64,000 bases of DNA from assembly GCF_001278705.1 (NCBI RefSeq), contig NZ_CP012600.1, positions 3,817,417 through 3,881,416 of the forward strand, read 5' to 3'. Of the stretch, positions 1 to 8,677 are shown one piece after another (position 1 is the stretch's first letter; the number at the start of each line of letters is the position of its first letter). The DNA comes from Bacillus gobiensis (GTDB lineage: Bacteria > Bacillota > Bacilli > Bacillales > Bacillaceae). The notes under the pieces are model-generated. The model had not been told where the DNA came from. It saw only the letters and a program-made list of their open reading frames with translations, and searched no databases. A program made the position numbers and the translations under genes.

Positions 1-2
1 CC

Positions 3-377
3 AATGCAGATTGGGCAAAGGAGAATCGGAGCTATGTTATTGCTTTCCTTCAAGCATTAAACGAAGCGCACCAACTAGCATTGAATGACCCAAAAAAAGC
101 AGCTCAAATTTTCCAGAAAGAAAGTAAATTTCCTTACGAAATTACATTAAAAATGGCAGAAAATATTAGGTTTGATTCGACTGTTTACCAAAAAGATATC
201 GATACGTTAAATAGCAGTATTGATTTTTTAACAAGCATTGGACGATTAAATGAAGCTATTAAACTAAAGAATTTTATTGATGATAGCTATTTAAGAGAAG
301 CCATTAAACAACAAGAAACGCCATACTTAACAGATGAAGAGCTTCAAGGAGAGTGGATTAAGGAGAGGGTGTATTAA
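3..377 (+). CDS. ABC transporter substrate-binding protein, C-terminal part (cut by window edge)
   Basis: The reading frame is open from base 3, so the gene starts upstream of the window; only the last ~124 residues are visible. They match the C-terminal lobe of the NMT1/SsuA/TauA-type binding proteins (nitrate, sulfonate, taurine or thiamine-precursor uptake). The stretch IRFDSTVYQKDIDTLN is clearly paralogous to VRWDSTIYNRDLETLN in the fused binding protein at 1980-3143, and both end in a similar QGEW motif. The stop codon overlaps the ATG of the permease gene (TAATG), so the two are translationally coupled. Substrate cannot be told. Whether this copy also carries an N-terminal HTH domain lies outside the window. 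Confidence 0.8.
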   Translation, partial: NADWAKENRSYVIAFLQALNEAHQLALNDPKKAAQIFQKESKFPYEITLKMAENIRFDSTVYQKDIDTLNSSIDFLTSIGRLNEAIKLKNFIDDSYLREAIKQQETPYLTDEELQGEWIKERVY

Positions 378-1171
378 TGGTTGCACTTACAAAACGTATA
401 ACAGCATTAAAACAAAATGCCGGCCATTATCTTGTTCGAAGCTTAGCTGTTATAGTATTACTTCTTGTGTGGCATTTCTTGGTGATTAAAAACACCAATT
501 GGCCCCTGCAATTCGGAAATCTTCCACAACCTATAGATGTATTAACTGTGTGGTATCAGAAATTATTTGAAGCTGCATACTACCGGGATATCGCAGCCAG
601 CACCTTACGTGTATTAGCTGGTGTTGTCCTAGGAATAGTAAGCGGGGTGCCGTTAGGACTTTGGATTGGCCTTTCGCGCACGAAAATAAGCGAAGCGCTT
701 TTTACGAATCTCGAATTGTTTCGTCCAATTCCGCTTATTGCCTATTTGCCGATTGCGATGATTTTGTTTAGTACAATAGAAAGCAGTATTATTTTCATTA
801 CATTTATTGGGGCTTTTTTTCCTATTTTTATTAATACGATGGATGCGGTAAAACGCGTGCCATCATCATTTGTAGATGTTTCAAAGTGTTTAGGTTGTGG
901 TCCAATTCGATCCATTTGGAGAATTTACCTTCCAGCTGTTTTGCCGCAAATGTTTACCGGGCTTTCAGTCGGAATTGGGGCATCATGGATGGGAGTTATT
1001 ACAGCTGAAATGATGTCTGGGCAAAAAGGGATCGGTTATGCAACGTGGTATGCTTATAACTTAATGGATTATAATCTTTCAATTATTGGGATGTTCACAA
1101 TTGGTATTCTGGGGTTTACTTCTGTAGTTCTTATTAGAAGTATCGAAAGGTACATCATTAAATGGAAATAA
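377..1171 (+). CDS. ABC transporter permease, SsuC/TauC/NrtB type
   Basis: A 264-residue inner-membrane permease of the binding-protein-dependent family. A first membrane segment lies at about residues 20-38, followed by the conserved core. The cytoplasmic EAA-type loop, which docks to the ATPase, is at about 167-186 (DVSKCLG to IYLP). Length and layout fit the SsuC group (aliphatic sulfonate, taurine, nitrate or cyanate). It starts inside the stop codon of the binding-protein gene and is followed 25 bases later by the ATPase gene, giving a standard uptake operon. Substrate assignment within the family is not possible from sequence. Confidence 0.88.
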   Translation: MVALTKRITALKQNAGHYLVRSLAVIVLLLVWHFLVIKNTNWPLQFGNLPQPIDVLTVWYQKLFEAAYYRDIAASTLRVLAGVVLGIVSGVPLGLWIGLSRTKISEALFTNLELFRPIPLIAYLPIAMILFSTIESSIIFITFIGAFFPIFINTMDAVKRVPSSFVDVSKCLGCGPIRSIWRIYLPAVLPQMFTGLSVGIGASWMGVITAEMMSGQKGIGYATWYAYNLMDYNLSIIGMFTIGILGFTSVVLIRSIERYIIKWK

Positions 1172-1196
1172 CATTCAAATGTTGGGAGAGATCATT

Positions 1197-1964
1197 ATGC
1201 TTGTTACACTCGAGAATGTTACAAAGGCATATCATGCAGGCGGGCAAAATGTAGAAGTACTTAGTAATCTATCAATGTCTATTCAAGAAAAGGAATTTGT
1301 TTGCATAGTAGGGCCATCAGGAAGTGGAAAAAGCACAATCTTAAAAATGATAGCCGGAATTGAAGAGACAACGAGCGGGAATATTCGTTTTGAAGGTCAA
1401 AAGATTGCCGGTCCTTCTCTAGAAAAGGGATTTGTCTTTCAAGATTATGCGCTGTTTCCGTGGTTAACGGTCAGAAAAAACATTTTATTTGGCCTGGAAA
1501 TGGCCAATGCAAATTCAGTATTAAAGAAAAAACGTTTAGAAGAATATTTGGATTTACTTGATCTGGAGAAAGCTGTTGATCTTTATCCATCTCAATTATC
1601 AGGAGGGATGAAGCAGCGAGTAGCGATAGCGAGAGCTCTATGTTTAAAACCGAAATTGTTACTAATGGATGAACCTTTTGCAGCCCTGGATCCGTTTTTG
1701 CGTCAGAAATTACAGCTAGAGCTTTTACGTATTTGGAACGCTGAAAATATAACATTTGTTCTTGTTACACATGATATAGAAGAAGCAATTTATCTCGCTG
1801 ATCGAATCATTGTTCTAACACCATCACCAGGCAAAATTAATGAAATAATATCAGTCTCTTTACCGCGTCCCCGTCTTCGAACAAGTCAGGAATTTATTCA
1901 AGTTCGAAATAAAATTCTAGATTTAATTACGCCGCTAAATTTATTAGTATCATCTTATATTTAA
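1197..1964 (+). CDS. ABC transporter ATP-binding protein, SsuB/TauB/NrtD type
   Basis: A 255-residue ATPase that powers the preceding permease. Seen in order: Walker A GPSGSGKST (39-47), Q-loop FQDYALFPW (81-89), signature LSGGMKQ (134-140), Walker B LLLMDEP (154-160), D-loop ALD and switch histidine in VTHD (~192). The FPW after the Q-loop is typical of the nitrate/sulfonate/taurine ATPases. I chose ATG 1197 because GGGAGAG at 1184-1190 sits 6 bases upstream; an in-frame ATG at 1179 lacks such a site. It is followed after 15 bases by the fused HTH/binding-domain gene, so four genes probably form one operon. Confidence 0.9.
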   Translation: MLVTLENVTKAYHAGGQNVEVLSNLSMSIQEKEFVCIVGPSGSGKSTILKMIAGIEETTSGNIRFEGQKIAGPSLEKGFVFQDYALFPWLTVRKNILFGLEMANANSVLKKKRLEEYLDLLDLEKAVDLYPSQLSGGMKQRVAIARALCLKPKLLLMDEPFAALDPFLRQKLQLELLRIWNAENITFVLVTHDIEEAIYLADRIIVLTPSPGKINEIISVSLPRPRLRTSQEFIQVRNKILDLITPLNLLVSSYI

Positions 1965-1979
1965 AGGTGGGAAACTCAA

Positions 1980-3143
1980 ATGTTAATCGAGCGTTTAAAT
2001 CTAATGGATATGCAACAAGCAATGAATTATTTAGGTGTGAGTCGTGCGACAATTGACCGTTGGAGAAAGGATAAAGATCTACCATTTTTTAAAATCGGTA
2101 AAGAAGTGTTATTTAATAAGAATGAACTTGAAGAATGGATATATGCACATTCTATTAAGAAACAAAATGAGGTAACTACGGTAACAATCGGATATCAAAG
2201 CGGAACCGCACACATGTGGACTGCTTTATTAATGAAAGAATTAAAATATTTTGAAGAAGAATTGTATGTTCACTTCCCAAGTCAACGAGTCTTGATAAAA
2301 TGGTGCAACGCGTCAAGCGGGTTGGAGTTAGTAGAATTAATGATAAAAGGAGAAGTGCAAATTGCATCGTTAGGTGATTATCCTATGACAATTTGTAATG
2401 AGCTTAGTAAATTACTGCCAAATTTTAATTCAGTTATTTTAGGTTTTGATGGAAAGACAAGAAATGGGAGCGGTATTTCTTTTGTTACTCCAAAAGACAA
2501 GAAAAACAATTTAGAAGTATTGCTGCAATCTCCTATATCAACGGTTTCTAATTCAAGTGCTTAGATCAGGCTGCAGTCGTTTCTATCAACACTAGGAGAA
2601 GAAGTTCATCCAAAAGTCGTTTACAAGCCAATGAATGAAAGTATGGAAAGTATTGTACAGCAACAGATTGGTTGTAGTGTCATGTGGGAACCCTATCCTA
2701 GCTTGATCAGCTATTATGGGACAGGAGAAATATTCGTTGACGAAGCAAAAGGAGGAGATTATTTAACTGGAATTGTTTCTGAAGAGAGCTGGATACGTAA
2801 TCATGAAGGAGTGACAATTTCATATTTAAAAGCTCATTTACGTACACATCAACTAATACGAAATAATCCTGAAAAAGCTGCTCAAATATTGTCTGTATGT
2901 ACGAACATACCTTTTGATGTCGTTTTTCAAATCATATCAAAAGTGCGTTGGGATTCTACTATATATAACCGTGATTTAGAGACATTAAATAAAATTAGTT
3001 CAAATACAATGAAGCACGTAAACGATAGTAATCCTTTTTTAGTGAAAGCCGAATATTTACAGTCGGCCATCGAAGAATTGAATTTACCAGTGATACAGCA
3101 ACCTATAATACAAGGGGAATGGTCGATAGATATTTTGTATTAA
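1980..3143 (+). pseudogene. Excisionase-type HTH fused to an ABC substrate-binding domain, interrupted by one in-frame TAG
   Basis: Residues ~10-54 form an excisionase/MerR-like HTH (LGVSRATIDRWRKDKDLP, then a wing ending NKNELEEWI). From residue ~65 an SsuA/NMT1-like binding domain follows (VTIGYQSGTAHMW, then NASSGLELVELMIKGEVQIA). There is no signal peptide, so this should be a cytoplasmic DNA-binding sensor and not a lipoprotein. Codon 195 (2562-2564) is TAG. The same frame continues without shift (IRLQSFLSTLGEEV...) to a normal C-terminus at 3143, for about 387 codons in total. The lesion sits in the conserved ligand-loop region after SNSSA. A CAG-to-TAG change (Gln) would explain it. 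It could be a recent nonsense mutation, a sequencing error or readthrough. The likely role, regulating the operon in response to the transported substrate, is inference. Confidence 0.75.
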
Positions 3144-3160
3144 ACATTCGAACAATTAAA

Positions 3161-3184
3161 TCCAAAACTAATTTGGTTTTTTTT
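3161..3184 (+). terminator. Weak rho-independent terminator after the ABC operon
   Basis: A short stem CCAAA...TTTGG is followed by a run of eight T residues, 20 bases after the stop of the fused HTH/binding gene. The stem is only 5 bp, so this is a weak call. Confidence 0.4.
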
Positions 3185-3202
3185 AATATGCTTTTCGGTG
3201 AA

Positions 3203-3584
3203 TTAAAGGGAGCGATACTTTAAGCTGTCCAAGGAAAGTCTTTGGAAAACAGTACTTTTCCCCGTTTTTTTGTTGAGCCTGTATTCTTCAAACATGCCAT
3301 CTTTACCAATGATACGAAGGTCTATATACGAGTGTAAATCGGAGTTTTTTTTCTAATGAATCTCCGTAAAAAATCAGCTAATACATATCATCATTTAATA
3401 ATTCCTTTTGATCAATATTGTACGTAAAGTAGTAAACGATTGAACTGAGTTTCCCTCCTATAACCAAGCTGGCCTTCAACTGCAACGTCCAATTTTTTCT
3501 CCGTTTAAACAGTTCTTCATAAAACAGAAGAGATTTTTCCAGTTCATTCACATAAATTGGTGTCGAGATTTTATAAAGCTGCAT
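3203..3584 (-). pseudogene. Small VOC/glyoxalase-like gene, frameshifted remnant
   Basis: On the minus strand an ATG at 3584, preceded by AAAGGAG, begins MQLYKISTPIYVNELEKSLL, which resembles the first beta-alpha unit of vicinal-oxygen-chelate proteins (VNELEKSLLFYEELF). The frame stops at 3378. Plausible coding continues in another frame to 3203 (GKDGMFEEYRLNKKTGKS). I read this as one gene of ~125 codons with a frameshift near 3340-3380 in an A/T-rich run. Function is unassigned; the VOC resemblance rests on the first 20 residues only. Confidence 0.4.
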
Positions 3585-3796
3585 AATCGTTTTCTCCTTT
3601 TCTTTGGGCAATTAATCTATTTTAATAATTTAAAAAAATTTGGAACTATTGTACAAATTGTGTAACGAAAAATCAAATCAAAAGTATTTATCTCGGGCAC
3701 TGCTCGACTGGATTAAACTAAATTTAAACTTCAGGTCATCTTAATTTTCCTTTCGGGATATAGAATTAGGTTATCAAATGAAGGGGAGGAAGATTT

Positions 3797-4203
3797 ATGA
3801 AAAATCAAAAATGGTTGTTGTGGCATTTGCAGTTACGTTGTTAGTCCCTTCTTCTACATTTGCAAGCAGCACGTTTGCTGCAGGGGAATGAGATTATCTA
3901 GGGAGTGATGTCTTTACAAATCAAAGCAAAAACTTTAAATCAGGTGGAGGCAATTTTGCGATTTGTCTTAGCGCAGATAGTAAATCAGGTTATTATCAGT
4001 TATTTGAAGAAGATCCGTTTAATCCAGACGATAAGGTAGGATCTGGCCTCTATTTTAAGACAGCAGGTAGTAATGATTTCGATGCGGAAGGCTGTCATAT
4101 CTTCAGAGATATCGGTGGATTTGTCGATGGCACTGATGATCAAGCCGAATTTTCTTTAGCAAAATACTCTAGTGGAAATTCAAGTGTACGTGCTTGGGAT
4201 TGA
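3797..4203 (+). pseudogene. Small secreted protein, broken by a frameshift and an in-frame TGA
   Basis: An ATG at 3797 after AAGGGGAGGA starts a frame that dies at once. One frame over, from about 3799, the translation is a good signal peptide (MVVVAFAVTLLVPSSTFA) and then a TGA at 3889. After it comes an uninterrupted acidic secreted domain (DYLGSDVFTNQSKNF ... KYSSGNSSVRAWD) ending at 4203. An A-run indel near 3800 and a TGG-to-TGA change after FAAGE would account for everything. The intact protein would be ~135 residues with two cysteines. I do not recognise the family. Confidence 0.55.
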
Positions 4204-4349
4204 TTCGTAAAAGCCAGAATGAATGATGGTGAAAGGCGAACCGATTGGCTGTGAGGTAAAGCATTGATTTATAGAGAAAACTCGATACTTACCGTGCAGC
4301 TTCTTGGTTTGTTTATGCAGTGAACAAAAAACGTGATAGAGGGGTCTAC

Positions 4350-4688
4350 ATGAGAAAAGCGATATTAATGGTCACTATTGCCATTTTTCTTATTGGAGTG
4401 ATTCATATTGCGGTGACTCCAATGACTTTTAATTCGTATATAATCGATGCTCTTTGGTTTGCGAGTGCTGGTTTTACGCTCATTTTTCTTGCTTTTTTAA
4501 ATTATATTGTTATTAACATCAGGCAAAGGCAGACAAGAGTTTTTGTTGTGTGCCATATAGCGAATATTCTGTGTGCAATTTTGGTCGCGTTGATCCTTAC
4601 GATTGCAGTTGCACCTCATATAATCTTCTTGTTTGTTTTATTAGTTTCTGAAACCTTGCTTGTCATGAGGTTTCAATTCTCTTCATAA
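4350..4688 (+). CDS. Small membrane protein with about four transmembrane segments, unknown function
   Basis: A 112-residue, strongly hydrophobic protein with four predicted membrane segments (about residues 3-22, 32-53, 65-86, 88-105) separated by short loops. The second loop is basic (INIRQRQTR), as expected for a cytoplasmic side. ATG 4350 is chosen because AGAGGGG lies 6 bases upstream; an in-frame GTG thirty bases earlier has no such site. It stands alone between a broken secreted-protein gene and a convergent cupin gene. The family is not recognised. Confidence 0.6.
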   Translation: MRKAILMVTIAIFLIGVIHIAVTPMTFNSYIIDALWFASAGFTLIFLAFLNYIVINIRQRQTRVFVVCHIANILCAILVALILTIAVAPHIIFLFVLLVSETLLVMRFQFSS

Positions 4689-4850
4689 CCACTATTACTC
4701 TTTTTATTTGCTCTTGTATCAAGGTGCGCTATTTGTTGGATAATACTTTATTTTAAAGCTGCACTTACAATTAAGATTGATAGCATTGTAATAATACCAT
4801 GGCAGGATCTACTGTAACTTTAAGAAGGTATAAAGACCTATAAACGCATG

Positions 4851-4883
4851 CAAAAAAATGGAGCTTCAAGAAATGAAGCTCCA
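4851..4883 (-). terminator. Rho-independent terminator of the cupin gene
   Basis: A perfect 10-bp stem TGGAGCTTCA / TGAAGCTCCA with a 5-base loop (4859-4883) is flanked on the plus strand by seven A residues, which are a T tail on the minus strand. It sits 15 bases past the cupin stop. Confidence 0.85.
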
Positions 4884-4897
4884 TAGCACCATCCTTG

Positions 4898-5266
4898 CTA
4901 TATTTTCAACTCTGGCATAAATGCTGCAGGATTTAAAGCTGGGCTTTCGAGTATGATAGCAACCATACCTGTATCTGTTCCTACTTCATGCCATTCACCA
5001 GTCGCCCAAAAAGGTGCATGCCCTGCTGAAATCGAAACTTTCTCTCCATTATCTTTAGACACCCATCCTTCTCCTTGAACAACAAGAAAAAGCTGACTGA
5101 TCATAACTTGCTGACGTCCTGTAGAATCTCCTGAATCAAAATGAGCACTTACAAGATTCAGTGTTTCAGGACTCTCGTCAACAATGATCCTAGATAAAAT
5201 GTAATTATCATTCTCTAAACCTTCTACCGGTTTTCCAACTTCCCTATCAAATCTAAAAATTCTCAT
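4898..5266 (-). CDS. Cupin-domain protein
   Basis: A 122-residue single-domain cupin. The beta-barrel core is recognisable: a VSAHFDSGDSTGRQ strand, then QLFLVVQGEGWVSKDNGEKV (the cupin motif-1 region with a G-E-G-W turn), ISAGHAPFWATGEWHEVGT (motif 2 with G...P...W..G..HE) and GMVAIILESPALNP. AAGGAGCG lies 7 bases upstream of the ATG. The usual motif-1 histidine pair is absent, so metal binding is doubtful; the protein may bind a small ligand without metal. Its own terminator follows, so it is probably monocistronic. Confidence 0.75.
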   Translation of the reverse strand: MRIFRFDREVGKPVEGLENDNYILSRIIVDESPETLNLVSAHFDSGDSTGRQQVMISQLFLVVQGEGWVSKDNGEKVSISAGHAPFWATGEWHEVGTDTGMVAIILESPALNPAAFMPELKI

Positions 5267-5334
5267 TTTTTGAACGCTCCTTCATCATTTGAAATAAAAC
5301 GTAGAAATGATCCATCCTCAAAATACAATGAATG

Positions 5335-5769
5335 TTAGTAAGATACTCCCCCATCGGCAGCGTCTTTTCTATTAACTTCCTCAAGTAAATCCCAAATGAA
5401 TTTGCCAACTTCTATAGCAATCCCAATCATTTGTGCAATATTAACCTTTGGAGTCCACGCATGTATGACTGCCAATCTTACTGTCCGGTTAGCAATAGAT
5501 GGATCAATGTGTTCACTCCATGGTTCAAGACGATCACTTCTTCCAATCTTTGTCCCATCGACCCCATACCTGCGCTGGGCTGTCGTACCAATCACAACAC
5601 CATTTTCATCTACCATTAATACCTGTACGCCTCCTGTGTAACCACCAAACCAAGTTACACTTCTTGTGCGCGTAAATGCATTGATAACCCCTTCTGCATT
5701 TAACGTTGCATCTGTGGTCATATAATGACCTGCACCTAGATACGAATCTACATGAACACTAGCTTCCAT
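5335..5769 (-). CDS. Protein of unknown function with a Gly/Trp-rich central domain
   Basis: 144 residues from ATG 5769, which is preceded by a full AAAGGAGGT 11 bases upstream. The central part (TRTRSVTWFGGYTGGVQVLM, then VIGTTAQRRYGVDGTK) looks like beta-strands of a compact domain. It is followed by an amphipathic C-terminal helix (MIGIAIEVGKFIWDLLEEVN) and an acidic tail. There is no signal peptide or membrane anchor. It is close to the cupin gene on the same strand but about 70 bases separate them. I do not recognise the family. Confidence 0.6.
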   Translation of the reverse strand: MEASVHVDSYLGAGHYMTTDATLNAEGVINAFTRTRSVTWFGGYTGGVQVLMVDENGVVIGTTAQRRYGVDGTKIGRSDRLEPWSEHIDPSIANRTVRLAVIHAWTPKVNIAQMIGIAIEVGKFIWDLLEEVNRKDAADGGVSY

Positions 5770-6177
5770 AAGAGTTTCATACCTCCTTTTGTAAATGACA
5801 CACAAGGATATGATTATGTGCGGGTCTATAGAAAGGTGCCTAAAGCACTATGGTGTTTTGAAATTTTTTACAGGGAAGCAATTAGATTATTCAAATTTTA
5901 TACAACATTAATAAGCCTCCCTATATTAATAGATAGGAAGGCTCTAGGTTTATTAGTTCAAAATTGAGGCTGCACCGTTTTATCTTTTTAGATTTTTTTC
6001 TAGAATAGTATTTTTATGGCAATTAAGAATAATATCTGGAGAGATGATAAAACGTGTTTTCATTGTTGGTTATAGATATTATTTAGTGTGCTGATATTCA
6101 CTGCAATCGTTACATAATTTATCGAGTGGTCGAAGGCACAGGCTTTTTGTTTACCCCAGAAAACGAGTTTTGCAACA
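5770..6177. other. Gene-free stretch with one hairpin at 5914-5943
   Basis: No supported gene. The one visible structure is an imperfect inverted repeat (AGCCTCCCTAT / ATAGGAAGGCT, one mismatch, 8-base loop). It may terminate transcription or mark an old insertion, because no gene ends there on either strand. The rest is AT-rich sequence between the unknown gene and the TetR gene. Confidence 0.4.
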
Positions 6178-6759
6178 CTAGCTGCAAATATTATTTCTTT
6201 CAAATAATTTCCACGTGTGCTCTGCCATGAATTGAGGTGAACGCGGCATATGGTTCAGAATCCACCACTCTACGGTTCCAACGAAGGCTGAGGCCGTATA
6301 TTGTGTAATCAATTCGTTATCCATGCCCTGATTGATGCCCTGCATATCGAGCTTCTCCTGAATGGTAGTAGTAATGATTTTCAACATGCATTCCCGGAAT
6401 GTCGAAGTTTTTGGATTGGAGAGCATAGAAGAAAAGAATAGAAAATTCTCCTCGAAATAAATAAATAAAGACTTCATCGCTTCAATTGCCTCAACCTGAT
6501 TACCTTTTTTCTGCATAAACTTGGTGAACGTGCATGAAAGGATCATTTTGTCCAAATGGTCCTTTATACATTTATTGAGCAGGTCATATTTATCCGTGTA
6601 GTGAAGATAAACGGTTCCCCGATTTACATCGGCTCGTTCAGAAATATCATTAATTGTGATTCGATCGAATTCTTTCTCGGAAAACAGTTCTAGAAACGCC
6701 TTGTTAATGGCTGCTTTTGTTTTTAGGATTCGTCTATCAGTTTTGGTTGCGGTCCCCAT
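6178..6759 (-). CDS. TetR/AcrR-family transcriptional regulator
   Basis: 193 residues. The N-terminal HTH is canonical (TKAAINKAFLELFSEKEF, then ITINDISERADVNRGTVYLHYTDKYDLL, residues ~12-55). The C-terminal ligand domain ends in VEWWILNHMPRSP, typical of TetR proteins with the short C-terminal domain found in DhaS-like and YdgC-like regulators. AAAGGAGG precedes the ATG. It is divergent from the SDR oxidoreductase at 6988, and control of that gene and itself is the obvious inference. The ligand is unknown. Confidence 0.88.
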   Translation of the reverse strand: MGTATKTDRRILKTKAAINKAFLELFSEKEFDRITINDISERADVNRGTVYLHYTDKYDLLNKCIKDHLDKMILSCTFTKFMQKKGNQVEAIEAMKSLFIYFEENFLFFSSMLSNPKTSTFRECMLKIITTTIQEKLDMQGINQGMDNELITQYTASAFVGTVEWWILNHMPRSPQFMAEHTWKLFERNNICS

Positions 6760-6784
6760 TATTCAAATTCCTCCTTTAGTTAAT

Positions 6785-6895
6785 CAACAATTTTCATACA
6801 GTTGTTGTATATCAAACAAAAGCGTATATATTAACGATTGAATTCACTTCTTTTCTTTCTATAATAATAATCAACGGCAGTTAAATATTCAACAA
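6785..6895. promoter_or_regulatory. Possible TetR operator half-sites in the divergent intergenic region
   Basis: CAACAA at 6785-6790 is mirrored by TTGTTG at 6802-6807, and a further TCAACAA occurs near 6889, all between the TetR and SDR genes. The pattern is suggestive but A/T-rich and short. Confidence 0.25.
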
Positions 6896-6987
6896 ATGTT
6901 TAAAAATATTGCATGAAAAAACGCTGTCGAATAATGAGATATACAGTAAGGAAACAACCAACAAATCTCTTTAAGGAGCGATGGCAA

Positions 6988-7704
6988 TTGGAAAATTTGA
7001 AGTCTAAGGTGATCATTATAACGGGAGCATCTAGCGGAATTGGAGAAGCAGCAGCTAAGTTATTGGCCAAAAACGGAGCAAAACTTGTTTTAGGTGCAAG
7101 AAGAGAAGAACGTCTAAAAACCATCGTGAACGAAATTGAACAGGAAGGCGGTGAAGCTGTTTATTTACAAACCAATGTGACTTCTGCAGAAGACATGCAA
7201 AAGCTGGCACAGTTTGCATTGAAACAGTATAGCCGAATCGATGTTCTTGTAAATAATGCTGGAATAATGCCAAATTCTGCGTTGAGTGAACTGAAAATCC
7301 ATGACTGGGATCAAATGATTGATGTGAACATCAAGGGAGTCCTGTACGGTATAGCTTCGGTTTTGCCGACAATGAGGGAACAGAAATCAGGACATGTTAT
7401 CAACATTTCCTCGCTTATGGGTTATAAGGTCATTCCAACTACAACTGTATACAGCGCCACCAAATTTGCCGTTCGCGCCATTACGGAAGGGCTGCGCCAG
7501 GAAGAATCGCCGACCTCTCGTATCCGGACGACCAATATCTCACCGGGAATGACAGCGACTGGGGCGGTTAGTGAACCTCAATTCCAAGATTATCCGAGCA
7601 TTTCTCCAATCAGTGTCGCAAGAGCAATTGCACATGCAATTAATGAACCTGAGGATGTCGGAGTTAACGAAATTGTGATTCGACCGACGTTGCAATCAAT
7701 ATAA
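6988..7704 (+). CDS. Short-chain dehydrogenase/reductase (classical SDR)
   Basis: A 238-residue NAD(P)-dependent oxidoreductase. Cofactor motif TGASSGIG is near residue 13, NNAG near 90, the catalytic serine lies in INISSLMG and the YxxxK pair in YSATK. An arginine pair after the second strand (GARREERL) favours NADP(H). The start is TTG 6988, with AAGGAG 9 bases upstream; the frame is open further upstream but that part lacks the SDR fold. It is divergent from a TetR regulator. The substrate is not known; homologous Bacillus enzymes are generic aldehyde/ketone or quinone detoxifiers. Confidence 0.85.
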   Translation: MENLKSKVIIITGASSGIGEAAAKLLAKNGAKLVLGARREERLKTIVNEIEQEGGEAVYLQTNVTSAEDMQKLAQFALKQYSRIDVLVNNAGIMPNSALSELKIHDWDQMIDVNIKGVLYGIASVLPTMREQKSGHVINISSLMGYKVIPTTTVYSATKFAVRAITEGLRQEESPTSRIRTTNISPGMTATGAVSEPQFQDYPSISPISVARAIAHAINEPEDVGVNEIVIRPTLQSI

Positions 7705-7785
7705 ACCTCTCTTTTGACTAAATGCAGTTAGAATGAGCCAATCCGCTGTTTTCATGTAAGTTGCGAATCTCTTCTTAATAAAAAA

Positions 7786-7824
7786 TAAAGCGCACCACTT
7801 ATTCTTAAAAGTGATGCGCTTTTA
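7786..7824. terminator. Bidirectional terminator between the convergent SDR and aldo/keto reductase genes
   Basis: Stem TAAAGCGCA.CACTT / AAGTG.TGCGCTTTTA with one internal mismatch and an 8-base loop. A-rich sequence on the left and TTTTA on the right let it act in both directions. It lies midway between two convergent stop codons. Confidence 0.8.
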
Positions 7825-7834
7825 CTACAATTAT

Positions 7835-8677
7835 TTAAAATTCTTCATAAGTAGCAGGATCTTGATCGTTAATTCTGCCATCTGGGCGAGTTAATTCAGC
7901 GATAATTTTCATTTCTGTTTCATCTAGGGAGAAGTCAAAGATTGATATATTTTCGAGTTGTCGTTTAGGAGATGCAGATTTAGGAATTGAAATGGCCCCG
8001 ATTTGATAATGCCAACGTAAAATAACTTGAGAAATCGTCTTGTTGTGATTGTTAGCTATCTGTTGAATCGTGTCATTGCGCAAGACTTCACTTGCTCGAG
8101 CCAATGGACTCCAAGATTCTGTCGCAATGTTTTTCTCTTCATGGAACTTTCTTTGCTCTTCTTGGTTGAAAAATGGATGTAATTCGATTTGATTAATACT
8201 TGGCAAAACGCCAGTTTCCTTTTCTAAATGCTCAATATGTTCAGGTAAGAAATTGCAAACACCAATAGAACGAATAAATCCCCATTTTTTAGCATCAATT
8301 AATGCTTGCCAAGCTTCCACGTAGTGATCTTGCTTAGCGTTAGGCCAATGAATAAGATATAAATCATAATAATCTAGATTTGCGCGGTATAAGGATTCTT
8401 GAATGGTCGTCACAGCTTTATCATAAGTATGATAGCGACCTGGTAATTTTGATGTAATTCTTAATTCTTCTCTTGGAGTAGAACTGCGTCGAACGGCTTC
8501 ACCTACGGTTCCTTCGTTTTCGTAATTATAAGCAGTATCAATTAGTCGATAGCCTACGTCAATTGCACTTGTTATCCCATTGGCACCTTCATTTCCATTC
8601 AGTTTATATGTACCAAAACCGATAGCTGGCACGGTAAGACCATCATTAAGTGTGATCTCTGGAATTGATTTACTCAT
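7835..8677 (-). CDS. Aldo/keto reductase
   Basis: A 280-residue NADPH-dependent (alpha/beta)8-barrel reductase of the AKR5-like group. The catalytic tetrad is visible: Asp in RLIDTAYNY, Tyr in YNYENE, Lys in ITSKLPG and His in LIHWPN. The C-terminal cofactor signature IPKSASPKRQLEN follows. AAAGGAG precedes the ATG. It probably reduces aldehydes or keto-compounds such as methylglyoxal. A second, YvgN-like enzyme of the same family lies at 58700-59524. Confidence 0.9.
   Translation of the reverse strand: MSKSIPEITLNDGLTVPAIGFGTYKLNGNEGANGITSAIDVGYRLIDTAYNYENEGTVGEAVRRSSTPREELRITSKLPGRYHTYDKAVTTIQESLYRANLDYYDLYLIHWPNAKQDHYVEAWQALIDAKKWGFIRSIGVCNFLPEHIEHLEKETGVLPSINQIELHPFFNQEEQRKFHEEKNIATESWSPLARASEVLRNDTIQQIANNHNKTISQVILRWHYQIGAISIPKSASPKRQLENISIFDFSLDETEMKIIAELTRPDGRINDQDPATYEEF

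Noticed and set aside
2562..2564. Pyrrolysine or other programmed amber recoding
   Set aside because: No PYLIS-like structure, pyl genes or pattern of TAG use seen; point mutation or sequencing error is simpler.
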